DNA of 64,000 nt from Streptomyces sp. F63 (lineage in GTDB: Bacteria > Actinomycetota > Actinomycetes > Streptomycetales > Streptomycetaceae). Below are positions 53,004 through 61,025 of the stretch, one piece after another. The translations under genes were made by a program, and so were the position numbers. The DNA is taken from NCBI RefSeq assembly GCF_018070345.1, contig NZ_JAGPXX010000017.1:57247-121246 (forward strand). The letters are read 5' to 3'. Every line of letters begins with the position of its first letter. The first letter of the stretch is position 1. The notes under the pieces were generated by a model that searched no databases, was not told the origin of the DNA, and saw only the letters and a program-made list of their open reading frames with translations.

Positions 53004-53635
53004 CCGCCCAGCCTACCGAGTGCCCACGGCGTCCCGGGAAACGGCTTCCGGACCGCTCTTCCGCGCCGATGGCCGCGGGAAGCCACCGCAGCCGCGGCCA
53101 CGCACGGCCCCGGCGGTGTGCGCCTCCGCCGGTGACTCCCGCCGGGACGACGGCGGAAGCCACCGGCCACGCAGCGGCCCGGCCAGGAGCCGGCGGCCGT
53201 ACGGGCTCGCGCAGCGGCGGAGCGTCCCGCCTGCCCCGCCCGCGCGCCGCCGGGCCGCGTGCACGGCCGGTGCGTCCGCCGCCTCGCCGGCACGGCAGAC
53301 GCCGGGCGCCCCGGGTGACCGAGTCACCGGCTCCGGCGGTTCCGCTGCCCGCACCCGCACCCGCACCCGCACCCGCACCCGCGCCCGCCGGCAGGCGCGG
53401 TCGCCGAGCAGGCCGGCGCACTCACCTTCTCCGGCCGTGCGGCCCCTCCGCGGCTGGTACGCCGCCTGCCGGAGCCCTCACCCCCGCCCCACAGATGCTC
53501 GGGAGGACTCGCGCCGCGCAAGGGGCCCGCCGCCCCACGGCCCCACACGCCCACGACCCACCCCCCGACAAGGATAAAAACAAAGCTAATTCCGGAGTTA
53601 AATCCTGCTAGGGTCCGGGGCGGAGGGAGAAACAC
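53004..53635. other. 632-base region between TetR and tap, holding the tap promoter
   Basis: No gene is visible. A (GCACCC)n hexamer repeat occupies 53350-53388. The last 65 bases turn A+T-rich (GGATAAAAACAAAGCTAATTC around 53572-53592, then GAGTTAAATCCTGCTAGGGT), unlike anything nearby, and are the likely tap promoter/operator. Confidence 0.45.
53351..53388. repeat. Hexanucleotide tandem repeat (GCACCC)n
   Basis: Five to six copies of GCACCC (last copy GCGCCC) in the tap upstream region; no coding role is seen. Confidence 0.75.
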
Positions 53636-55756
53636 ATGGCATCCGAGGAAGAGCTGTTCGCGTCCGTCGACGCCCTGCTGGAGGAGGAACCGCAACTGCC
53701 GCCTCCAGCAGAGCGGGCCCGGCTGCGGGAAGCCGCCGGCATCACCCAGGCCCGCCTGGCCCAAGCCCTGAAGTCGACGACGCAGACGGTCAAGAACTGG
53801 GAGAACGGCCGCACCGAACCCAAACCACCACGCCTGGAGGCCTACCAGCGGCTGCTGAAAGGCTGGGCGGCGAAATACCCACCCCACGGCACCACCCCCG
53901 CCCCGGCAGCCGCACAGGAGCCGGCCCGGCCCGGCACCACCCGCCCTGCCGACCCCCCAACAGCCCCCGCCCCACCGGAAACACCCACCACCCCCCCGGC
54001 CCCGGCCACACCGGCCCCCGAGCGCGCCACGGCCCGCCCGGCCACGGCACCGCGCCGACCGGCCCGCAAACACCTCGAGCCGAACACCACCACCGCCCCG
54101 TACCAGCACGGCCCCCTCGCAGTCCTGGACGGCGACGGATCCGCCTACGCCACGGACGGCACCGTGCTGGACTGCCCCGCCACCACGATGGCGGACCTGG
54201 TGGAGTGGACGCTGCACGCATCCCGTCTCGGCACGCCGAAACTGCACCGCCACGGCAAGGACTCCGACCCGCTGATCGTCCTCACCGCCGCCGCCGCCGT
54301 GAAGCTCGGACTGCCCGAACACCTGGACGGCCACGAGCAGCGCCGCTCCCTGCGCCTCCCAGAAGACCACCCGGTCGTCCAGCAGCTGACGAAGGCCAAA
54401 TGGAAGCTCACCCAGCGCGGGTTCGGCCCCTGGGCACGCATCTACCGCCCCGCCCAAGCCGGTCAGCGGCAGTGCGTGCAACTCGCCGTCCTGTCCTGGG
54501 ACGCCCTCGACGCCCGCTCCTGGCCCGGCGTCACCGACATGGAGCCGGCCGACATCGCCCGCGTCCTCGGCCTCTACGCCCAGCGCGTCATCACCCCCCG
54601 CGGCTCCACCGCCGTCTCCGGCCTGGAACTGATGACCGCGCTGCGCCCCCCCACCCGCGCGGTGCAGGACCCGGCGACCGGAAACTGGGTACCCGGGCAC
54701 AACCCCGGCTCACTGGGCACCGAACCGCTCGACCCGGCACCGCCGGAGGCCACCCCCGAACACCCCGTCGTCGCCCACTCCAACTGGACGGGAGGCTTCC
54801 TGGACGAAGAAGCCTACCAATGGGTCCGCGACCCCCACCTGCTGTCCGACGAGGAATGCCTGCTGCCCTGCGCCATCGGCCTGGACCTCAACACCGCCTT
54901 CCTCGCGGCCGCCGCCCGCCTGACCGTCGGCCTCTCCGCCCCCGAACACGTGACACGACCACAGTTCGACAAGAAAATCCCCGGCTCCTGGCGGGTGGAC
55001 CTCTCCCACATCGACCTCGACCCCCGCCTCCCCTCACCCTTCACACCCACCGGCGAACGCCCCCAGGGGCCGGCCTGGTACCAGACCCACACCGTCGCCT
55101 ACGCCCAGGAACTCGGCCACAACGTCCACCCCACCGAGGCCTACCTGCGCCACGAGACCGGCGCCTACCTCGACCCCTGGCACGACCGCCTCAAGACCGC
55201 CTACCTCGACACCCTCGCCGACCTCGGCATCACCAAAGACCTCTCCGACACCGCATTCCTGGCGGCAATGGAACGACACAAGGACACCGACCCCGCCCTC
55301 GCAGCCGTCCTCACCGCCATCAAGGCCACCATCAAAGGCGGCGTCGGCAAACTCCGCGAACGCCCGCAGGGACGCCACTACCAGGACGGCCAGCGGTGGC
55401 CGGCCCTGCAGCGCCCCACCTGGCGCCCCGACATCCGCGCCGCCGTCATCTCCAAGGCACGGGTCAACATGCACCGCAAGATGGCCAACATGGCCAAGAT
55501 GACAGGCCTCTACCCGCTCGCCGTCCTCTCCGACTGCGTCGTCTACCCCTCACCGGGCCGCTCACCGCTGGACTTCCTGCCCTACAGCACCTCCGGCAAG
55601 CCGATCCCCGGCGCCTTCCGCCTCGGGCCCACGCCGGGCCTGGCCAAGCTCGAAGGCGTCCAGTCGATGCTGTGGGCGGTCGACCTGATGGAGCAGGGCC
55701 TCAACCCGGCCCGCCACATCAAAGGCGGCGACGCCGTGATGGACGAAGGCGAGTAA
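53636..55756 (+). CDS. tap: Telomere-associated protein Tap
   Basis: This 706-residue protein matches Streptomyces Tap, which binds telomeric 3' overhang hairpins and recruits Tpg. The N-terminus MASEEELFASVDALLEEEPQ, an XRE-type HTH (RLREAAGITQARLAQALKST, then TVKNWENGRTEPKPPRLEAY, residues 27-68), a Pro/Ala-rich linker (about 85-140), and the long C-terminal half with WALDLMEQGL-like ending are all family-like; the usual length is about 740. It starts behind an A/T-rich promoter; ATG 53636 follows GGGGCGGAGGGAGAAACAC. In the usual layout tpg follows directly; here an IS30 remnant and an IS3 element follow. Confidence 0.88.
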   Translation: MASEEELFASVDALLEEEPQLPPPAERARLREAAGITQARLAQALKSTTQTVKNWENGRTEPKPPRLEAYQRLLKGWAAKYPPHGTTPAPAAAQEPARPGTTRPADPPTAPAPPETPTTPPAPATPAPERATARPATAPRRPARKHLEPNTTTAPYQHGPLAVLDGDGSAYATDGTVLDCPATTMADLVEWTLHASRLGTPKLHRHGKDSDPLIVLTAAAAVKLGLPEHLDGHEQRRSLRLPEDHPVVQQLTKAKWKLTQRGFGPWARIYRPAQAGQRQCVQLAVLSWDALDARSWPGVTDMEPADIARVLGLYAQRVITPRGSTAVSGLELMTALRPPTRAVQDPATGNWVPGHNPGSLGTEPLDPAPPEATPEHPVVAHSNWTGGFLDEEAYQWVRDPHLLSDEECLLPCAIGLDLNTAFLAAAARLTVGLSAPEHVTRPQFDKKIPGSWRVDLSHIDLDPRLPSPFTPTGERPQGPAWYQTHTVAYAQELGHNVHPTEAYLRHETGAYLDPWHDRLKTAYLDTLADLGITKDLSDTAFLAAMERHKDTDPALAAVLTAIKATIKGGVGKLRERPQGRHYQDGQRWPALQRPTWRPDIRAAVISKARVNMHRKMANMAKMTGLYPLAVLSDCVVYPSPGRSPLDFLPYSTSGKPIPGAFRLGPTPGLAKLEGVQSMLWAVDLMEQGLNPARHIKGGDAVMDEGE

Positions 55757-55819
55757 CAGGCCATCTCATGCGGCGTATTCGGCTGGTGGCCGTTGCAACA
55801 CCCCAGTCCAAGGGGCGGG

Positions 55820-56218
55820 ATGGACTTAAAGATCCGAGGGGACCGGACTCCACAGGGGCGTAAGAAACTGTCCCGGGAACGGGAGGCATACTCCCGGCTC
55901 GTGCAGCAGGGATACAGCAACGCCGAGGCATGCCGGATCGTCGGCATCGCTGCGCGGACCGGCCGGAAGTGGCGCAACGGCCCCTCCGGGGAACGGAGCC
56001 GGAAGCCGGTACCACCGATCAATCCGGTGGTACCGGCTTCCGGCTCGCCGCGGTATCTGTCCGAGGACGAGCGGATCCACATCGCCGACCGGCTACGTGA
56101 GAAGGCCACGGTCGGGGCGATCGCTGCAGAGCTGGGCCGAAGCCCGTCCACGATCAGCCGGGAGATCCGCCGCAACCGCACCGACGGCACACGCGGCCAG
56201 TGGCACTACTGGGCTTGA
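55820..56218 (+). pseudogene. IS30-family transposase, N-terminal fragment
   Basis: A frame of 132 residues with the IS30 N-terminal DNA-binding region: YSRLVQQGYSNAEACRIVGI, then RYLSEDERIHIADRLREKAT and ELGRSPSTISREIRRNRTD, the HTH_38 hallmark. It breaks after GQWHYWA, and the stop TGA (56216-56218) is supplied by the first bases of the IS3-family insertion. The DDE catalytic part is absent from both sides of that insertion, so the element is dead. Confidence 0.8.
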
Positions 56219-56264
56219 TTCGCTTTGACGGACATCAGAGATCAGGGGCTTCGGCCCCGGAAGG

Positions 56265-56729
56265 ATGATGTCCATCATGGAAAGCATGGGGAAGAAGAAG
56301 CCTCGCCCTCACCACTCGTTCACGCCGGAGTCCAGGGCCGAGATCGCCGAGCTGTGCCGACGGGGTGACCGCTCAGTCGGTCAGGTCGCCAAGGACTTCG
56401 ACCTGACCGAGACCGCGGTGCGCGACTGGGCCAAGCAAGCCGAGGCCGACGCCGGCGAACGGGACGGCCTGACCAGCGGTGAACGCGAGGAACTGGCCGC
56501 ACTGCGGCGGGAGAACCGCAGACAGCGGGAGGACGTGGAGATCCTCAAACGGGCCACGGCTTTCTTCGCGAAGGAGACCCGGCGACGGTGCACCCGTTCA
56601 TCGAGGCGGAGAAGCAGGGCGGTCACAACGTCAAGCGAGCGTGTGAACTGCTCAAGGTCTCCAGAGCCGCCTTCTGCGCCCGCCGCACCGGCACCCCAGG
56701 ACCCCGCGTGGTGCGGGACACCGAGCTGA
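56265..56729 (+). CDS. IS3-family transposase OrfA
   Basis: The 154-residue frame has the OrfA helix-turn-helix (FTPESRAEIAELCRRGDRSV, then QVAKDFDLTETAVRDWAKQA) and the leucine-zipper-like LAALRRENRRQREDVEILKR. The useful part ends near 56580, at ATAFFAKETRR; after that the frame overlaps OrfB. A -1 shift near GCTTTCTTCGCGAAGG (56560-56575) would fuse it to OrfB (frame 0 to frame 2), as expected for IS3 elements. Confidence 0.82.
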   Translation: MMSIMESMGKKKPRPHHSFTPESRAEIAELCRRGDRSVGQVAKDFDLTETAVRDWAKQAEADAGERDGLTSGEREELAALRRENRRQREDVEILKRATAFFAKETRRRCTRSSRRRSRAVTTSSERVNCSRSPEPPSAPAAPAPQDPAWCGTPS

Positions 56730-57454
56730 CGCAGCGGATCACAGCCGTGCACGAGCAGTCCCGCGGAACCTACGGGGCCCCGCGCGTCCACGCCGTGCTC
56801 CAGCGCGAGGCCACCGCCTGCGGACGCCGCAGGGTGGCCCGGCTCATGCGCCTGGCCGGACTGGCCGGCCGGCACCGAAGACGCCGGCACCGCACCACCA
56901 TCCCCGACCCGCACGCGGCCACCCGCCCCGACCTGGTCCTCCGCGACTTCCAGCCCGACCCGACCGCGACCGACACCCGCTGGTGCGGCGACACCACCTC
57001 CATCGCCACCGAGGAGGGCCGGCTCTACCTGGCCACCGTCATCGACACCGCCTCCCGCCACGTCGTCGGCTGGGCCACCGCCGACCACCTGCGAACCGAA
57101 CCGGTCGCCGACGCCCTGCGCGCCGCCTGCCGCACCCGTCGCCCGACCGATCCGGTGATCTTCCACTCGGATCGCGACTGCCAGTACACCAGCCGTGAAC
57201 GCACCCTCCTGGCAACGGAGTCCGACGTCCGGCTCTCGGCCGGCCGCACCCGGCAGTGCTGGGACAACGCGCTGGCCGAGTCGTTCTTCGCCACCCTGAA
57301 GAACGAGCTGACCGACACCCGTTTCTGGCCCAGCCGGGCTGCCGCTCGCACCGCGATATCCGAGTGGATCGAGAGCTGGTACACCTTGCAGCCGCTGCAC
57401 AGCACTCCCGGCTACCGCACACCCGCCGACTACGAGACCACCCTCGCAGCCTGA
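56588..57454 (+). CDS. IS3-family transposase OrfB (DDE catalytic subunit)
   Basis: The 288-residue integrase-core protein has HTH_21 (TYGAPRVHAVLQREATACGR) and the rve domain with the three acidic residues: Asp in TRWCGDTTSIATEEGRLYLA, Asp in VIFHSDRDCQYTS and Glu in NALAESFFATLKNEL. The usual SDRG.QYTS reads SDRDCQYTS, a minor variant. It is expressed as an OrfAB fusion by frameshifting. Confidence 0.88.
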   Translation: MHPFIEAEKQGGHNVKRACELLKVSRAAFCARRTGTPGPRVVRDTELTQRITAVHEQSRGTYGAPRVHAVLQREATACGRRRVARLMRLAGLAGRHRRRRHRTTIPDPHAATRPDLVLRDFQPDPTATDTRWCGDTTSIATEEGRLYLATVIDTASRHVVGWATADHLRTEPVADALRAACRTRRPTDPVIFHSDRDCQYTSRERTLLATESDVRLSAGRTRQCWDNALAESFFATLKNELTDTRFWPSRAAARTAISEWIESWYTLQPLHSTPGYRTPADYETTLAA

Positions 57455-57772
57455 CCACCACACCGACGGTGTCCGTCAAAGCGAAACAAGCTCAGGGCCA
57501 TGTCATTCTCACGCCGACTACCAATCACCGCAGGCCCACCCGCAGCCCAGCAGACCGGCGAACGAAGGCCGCCATCCTCTCCACCACCGCGGCACAACCT
57601 CCGCTGCGACGTTGTCGACCGGCTTCGGCGGCGGCGCGATCCGGTCCGGATCCAGCCCCACCTTGTGCGGATGCACGCACGCCGGAGTCCCGTCGGCGGT
57701 GTACCGGAAGCCGCCCTCTGCCGGGTGTCGGGCCGGGAGCACGTCCTGCCCCGTCAGGGCTTCCCGCTGACC

Positions 57773-58462
57773 ATGCTGATCGGGACGGCGTCCCAGCCCG
57801 GCTTCACCGGCCCCCCGGACGACCTCCTGCGGAAGATCTTCGACGGACACTGGGACATGACCGGCGGCAACCTCGACGGTCCCCTCACCCTCCCCCGGCC
57901 CGATGAGGAATGGGACTACAAGGCCGCGCCGGAGGGCCCCGAGGCCTGCGAGGCGGCCCGCTGAGAGCAGTTCAGCACCATGCTGACAACAGCCGGCTTC
58001 CCGGTGCCCACCACCGTGCGGGACCTGTCCGAGCTCTACCTGACGTGGGGCCTGGCCCGCCGCGAAGAGACGCCGGACGGCACCCGATGGTCCATGCCCA
58101 CCGCGCTGCCACTACCCGACGACCTGCTACCCCTGGACCCCGAACTCACCGAGCGCCTCGACGGGATCCGCTGGACGACGCGCACCAGCCCGCTCCTCGA
58201 CACCCTCATCAACCACCTGGCCGGCGATCTGGGCGAACCGACAGAAACCCTCACCTCCCTCGACCGGCTGGCGGCAGCCACAGGCCAGGACGTCGACGAC
58301 GTCCGGCTCGCTCTCGCGGAACTCGTGAAATCCGGCGACGCCCGCGTCCAGCGCGGCGAGGAACCGGCCGACGCGGAGCGCCTGGAGGCCCACCACCGCT
58401 TCCGCCTGGTCACGGACTGAGAGCACTTCCACGAGAACCGCATCCAGGTCAGCCGCGGATGA
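57773..58462 (+). pseudogene. DUF6042-like gene interrupted by two in-frame TGA codons
   Basis: The reading continues in one frame from ATG 57773 (MLIGTASQPGFTGPPDDLLR, PDEEWDYKAAPEGPEACEAA) across TGA 57962-57964 into EQFSTMLTTAGFPVPTTVRD, LALPLPDDLLPLDPELTERL, then across TGA 58418-58420 into EHFHENRIQVSRG and a final TGA overlapping the next ATG. Both stops are TGA followed by GAGCA(G/C)TTC where related proteins appear to have Trp-Glu-x-Phe. The middle segment alone (57980-58420) would encode 146 residues. Sequence before 57773, next to the IS, shows fragments of unclear origin. Confidence 0.6.
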
Positions 58463-59022
58463 CTGAGGCCGCGCACGGCCCCGTGGGGACCAGCGAAACG
58501 CGCCTAATCGTGCTCCGCGGCAACAGCGCCTCGGGCAAATCCTCCGTCGCGGCCGGCCTGCGCGAGAAGTCCGGCCGCAACCTCGCCACCGTCGCCCAGG
58601 ACAACCTGCGCCGCATCGTGCTGCGCGAACGCGACCGGCCCGGCGGCGCCAACATCGGCCTGATCGACCTCACCGCCCGCTACGCCCTGGACCACGGTTT
58701 CCACGTCGCCGTCGAAGGCATCCCGTACGCCGACTGCTACGGCACGATGCTCCAGAACCTGGTGCCCGCCCACCAGGGCGTCACACGGTGCTACTACCTC
58801 CACGTGCCCTTCGAGGAGACAGCGCTCCGGCACGCCACGAAACCAGACGCCGAGTACCTCGCGCACGTCAACGAGGGCCACCTACGCGACTGGTACCGAG
58901 AGAAGGACCTGCTCCCCAACAGCCTCAAGACCGTTATCGACGCGGCCAGCACCCTGGACGACACGGTCCAACAGATCCTCTCCGAGAGCGGACTGGACGG
59001 CATTCTCCCGATCGACCGCTGA
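58459..59022 (+). CDS. P-loop kinase (AAA_33/zeta-toxin-like)
   Basis: The 187-residue nucleotide-binding protein has Walker A LRGNSASGKSSVAAG (about residue 20), a Walker-B-like VAVEGIPYADCYG and a lid region (YLHVPFEETALRHATKPDAE). Such small kinases phosphorylate metabolites, nucleotides, or (zeta toxins) UDP-GlcNAc. A toxin role cannot be claimed without a partner antitoxin; none is evident. ATG 58459 overlaps the stop of the broken DUF6042-like gene (ATGA). Confidence 0.8.
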   Translation: MTEAAHGPVGTSETRLIVLRGNSASGKSSVAAGLREKSGRNLATVAQDNLRRIVLRERDRPGGANIGLIDLTARYALDHGFHVAVEGIPYADCYGTMLQNLVPAHQGVTRCYYLHVPFEETALRHATKPDAEYLAHVNEGHLRDWYREKDLLPNSLKTVIDAASTLDDTVQQILSESGLDGILPIDR

Positions 59023-59092
59023 GGGGCGCCGGCGCAGGTACGGTCATCATCACGGTACCGACGACGGCACACACCAGCGGACCCAGGGGGCA

Positions 59093-59713
59093 ATGGGCGT
59101 GGAGAACGGATCGCAGAGCATCCCGTGGGGCGGCGAGTGGCGACGCCACCTCCGCTCCGACGCCGAGATGGATCTCGTGCGCTCGTGGAGGCGCCGTGTC
59201 GAATGCCCGACCTGCAAGACAGCCGCAGGGCGGGCCTGCCGCACCGCGGGCGGCCGCCCGACCAACGAACACCGTGCACGCCGTGACGCCGTCGGCCCCA
59301 CCCCGTACGCGAAGTGGCGCAAGGAGGGCCTCATCCCGGAGCAGCGGACGTACACGATTCCGGCCGTGCTCAGGGAGTCGGAGAAGGCCCGCGCCGACTA
59401 CAACGTGGACACCGCCCTGGCCGACGGTGTGGCGGTCGTCCGCATGTTCCTCGCCGACCGGCTCGGGTTGTTCCTCCAGGGCGAGGAGGCCATGGACCGC
59501 ATCGACGACGCCGTGCGCAAACTGATCGAGGTCCGCGGCCCGGTGGGGACGGCCGACGTGGTCACCGTCCTCGCCAGCCAAGTCGCCTCGCTGCTGGCTG
59601 CGAACGCCGGACCCGACGGCGATCCGGAGGCCCGGTTCGACACAATGATCCGCGCGCAGATCGACATGGTCCGCAGGATGAATGCGATCGAGAAGGAACA
59701 AACCGACGGATGA
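59093..59713 (+). CDS. Zinc-finger protein of phage/plasmid type, unknown function
   Basis: The 206-residue protein has a CxxC-x8-C zinc-finger-like stretch (VECPTCKTAAGRACRTAGGR, then THEHRARR-like PTNEHRARRDAV), a pattern common in Streptomyces and mycobacteriophage proteins. The C-terminal 110 residues are helical (LADGVAVVRMFLADRLGLFL). Acidic/basic balance and its setting among accessory genes suggest a nucleic-acid-binding accessory protein. ATG 59093 is weakly supported by AGGGGGCA. Confidence 0.65.
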   Translation: MGVENGSQSIPWGGEWRRHLRSDAEMDLVRSWRRRVECPTCKTAAGRACRTAGGRPTNEHRARRDAVGPTPYAKWRKEGLIPEQRTYTIPAVLRESEKARADYNVDTALADGVAVVRMFLADRLGLFLQGEEAMDRIDDAVRKLIEVRGPVGTADVVTVLASQVASLLAANAGPDGDPEARFDTMIRAQIDMVRRMNAIEKEQTDG

Positions 59714-59751
59714 CCGGCTGGCGGTGTCCCGTTCGAGCGAAGGACTGAGCT

Positions 59752-60063
59752 GTGCCCGACCGACCCGAAATCGTCTGCATCTGCGGCTCTACCCGGTTCG
59801 TGGACGAGATGCGTGCGGTGAATCGTGAACTGACCCTCGCTGGGATCATTGTTGTTGCGCCAGGCGAAGCAGACGAGTTGATCACAGACGAGCAGAAGAC
59901 GGCGCTGGACACCCTCCACCTGCGCAAGATCGACCTGGCAGACCGGGTTCTGGTCGTCAACCCTGACGGGTACATCGGCGAGTCCACGAACAGGGAAATC
60001 GACTATGCCCACGCCACCGGCAAGCCGATTTCGTTCACCGACCCCGCCCCCGCTGCAACATAG
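59752..60063 (+). CDS. Nucleoside 2-deoxyribosyltransferase-like protein
   Basis: This 103-residue protein begins EIVCICGSTRFVDEMRAVNR and continues with LADRVLVVNPDGYIGESTNR and EIDYAHATGKPISF. ICGS...F and the NPDGYIGEST.REI..A are the hallmarks of the nucleoside 2-deoxyribosyltransferase/DUF4406 fold, often phage-borne and acting on nucleotide or base pools. GTG 59752 follows GAAGGACTGAGCT. A 10-bp-stem hairpin follows the gene. Confidence 0.85.
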   Translation: MPDRPEIVCICGSTRFVDEMRAVNRELTLAGIIVVAPGEADELITDEQKTALDTLHLRKIDLADRVLVVNPDGYIGESTNREIDYAHATGKPISFTDPAPAAT

Positions 60064-60108
60064 TTCGCCAGGGGAGCGGCCCAAGATCGCAGGGCCCCAC
60101 GCACGCCA

Positions 60109-60145
60109 GTGCGATGCCGCAGCTCAGAACCCCCGGGCATCGCAC
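60109..60145 (+). terminator. 10-bp stem hairpin after the deoxyribosyltransferase gene
   Basis: GTGCGATGCC (60109-60118) and GGCATCGCAC (60136-60145) are exact complements with a 17-base loop, 46 bases past the stop. Likely terminator; there is no U-run. Confidence 0.55.
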
Positions 60146-60286
60146 CCCAGTGCGTGTAGGACTTGGCACGACGCTGCTGCGGAGGGCGACGGTTACCTTC
60201 CGGCCGGCTCCGGGCCGGAGGATGGCCAAGTGGTGCATTGACGCACTCAACCTGTGGCAATCTAGACCCCGTTGGGGGATCAACTG

Positions 60287-60604
60287 ATGACCAGTTACGC
60301 GTGCACGGAGTGTCCCTTTCAGGCTGAAGGTCTCGAAGATCTGCAGCGGCACTCACAAGAGACCGGCCACGTCGGCATCTGCAAGAGCGCGGCCGCGTCA
60401 ACTGGAGGCAAGCTCTCCAAGCTCACCAAGCGTCTGATGGCAGCTCAGGGCGTGACCCTCACTGCCCTCGGAGCCTCCATCTGGGCATGCACGTACGTGT
60501 ACGCCAAGTGGCAGGTCGCAGAAGACGAGATCGCCTACCTGAAGTCACCCAGGGGTGCAGGCCGAAATCTCAAGAACCAGGACAAGCGTCGAGACAAAGA
60601 GTGA
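60287..60604 (+). CDS. C2H2-type zinc-finger membrane protein, hypothetical
   Basis: The 105-residue protein starts with a zinc-finger pattern, CTECPFQAEGLEDLQRHSQETGH (C-x2-C...H-x5-H), followed by a single hydrophobic span (VTLTALGASIWACTYVYAKW, about residues 60-80) and a basic tail. Such zinc-ribbon proteins with one membrane helix are seen in phages and mobile elements. ATG 60287 follows TTGGGGGATCAAC. Confidence 0.65.
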   Translation: MTSYACTECPFQAEGLEDLQRHSQETGHVGICKSAAASTGGKLSKLTKRLMAAQGVTLTALGASIWACTYVYAKWQVAEDEIAYLKSPRGAGRNLKNQDKRRDKE

Positions 60605-60892
60605 GCTGGGTGGGGGAGAGAGGCCTGCGCCGCTGCTCACCAGCCGTCGGGTGCGCTGTCCCACCCACGCGATCAGCCGGCCCTCACTGCTGCGGCCCCA
60701 GTGCGGTTCCTCCATCGAGGTCTCGTGTCCGTCGGGCAGGACGCAGACCCGCACCCAGCGGCCGTGCTTGCCCGCGCAGACCTCGGTGAACCGGGCCGCG
60801 TCGCCCTCCGCCACAGCCTGGTCGTAGCAGTCCTGAAACTGCTGGAGACGGGTGCACAGCTCTATGCCGAGCCCCATCTCCGACGCCTCCAC
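60545..60892 (-). CDS. Hypothetical protein, possibly the intact 3' part of a broken gene
   Basis: A 115-residue frame from GTG 60892. The part MGLGIELCTRLQQFQDCYDQ, FTEVCAGKHGRWVRVCVLPD, SSEGRLIAWVGQ is protein-like; the last 40 residues overlap the convergent zinc-finger gene by 60 bases and are less convincing. Just upstream on the same strand, ATGACCGCACCAGAGGAAG (61023 down) starts a ten-codon frame that hits TAG, then in the same frame reads DAVRQRARARGFAEAEDVVS, so this could be one gene with a stop and a shift near the C6 run at 60912-60917. Confidence 0.4.
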   Translation of the reverse strand: MEASEMGLGIELCTRLQQFQDCYDQAVAEGDAARFTEVCAGKHGRWVRVCVLPDGHETSMEEPHWGRSSEGRLIAWVGQRTRRLVSSGAGLSPPPSSLFVSTLVLVLEISACTPG

Positions 60893-61025
60893 CCGGCCCC
60901 GCCTCCTGCACCCCCCGGGTCGGAAAGCACAGTCGAGACGACGTCCTCCGCCTCCGCGAAGCCCCTGGCGCGAGCGCGTTGCCGCACAGCGTCCTACACG
61001 CGCCGCTCTTCCTCTGGTGCGGTCA

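Larger units (their letters stand above)
56216..57488 (+). mobile_element. IS3-family insertion sequence (about 1.27 kb)
   Basis: Terminal inverted repeats TGATTCGCTTTGACGGACA (56216-56234) and the complement of 57470-57488 (TGTTTCGCTTTGACGGACA) match at 18 of 19 bases and have the TG...CA ends of the family. Inside are overlapping orfA and orfB. GCT flanks both sides (56213-56215 and 57490-57492) if the right end is taken as 57489, a possible 3-bp target duplication. Intact in appearance. Confidence 0.88.

Noticed and set aside
54205..55863. Long frame inside tap
   Set aside because: Out-of-register shadow; Tap has the matching family blocks.
60225..60286. tRNA-like stretch (GGCCAAGTGGTGCATTGACG region)
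   Set aside because: No acceptor pairing or T-loop (GTTCGANNC); the CCCCGTTGGGG near its end is a short hairpin only.
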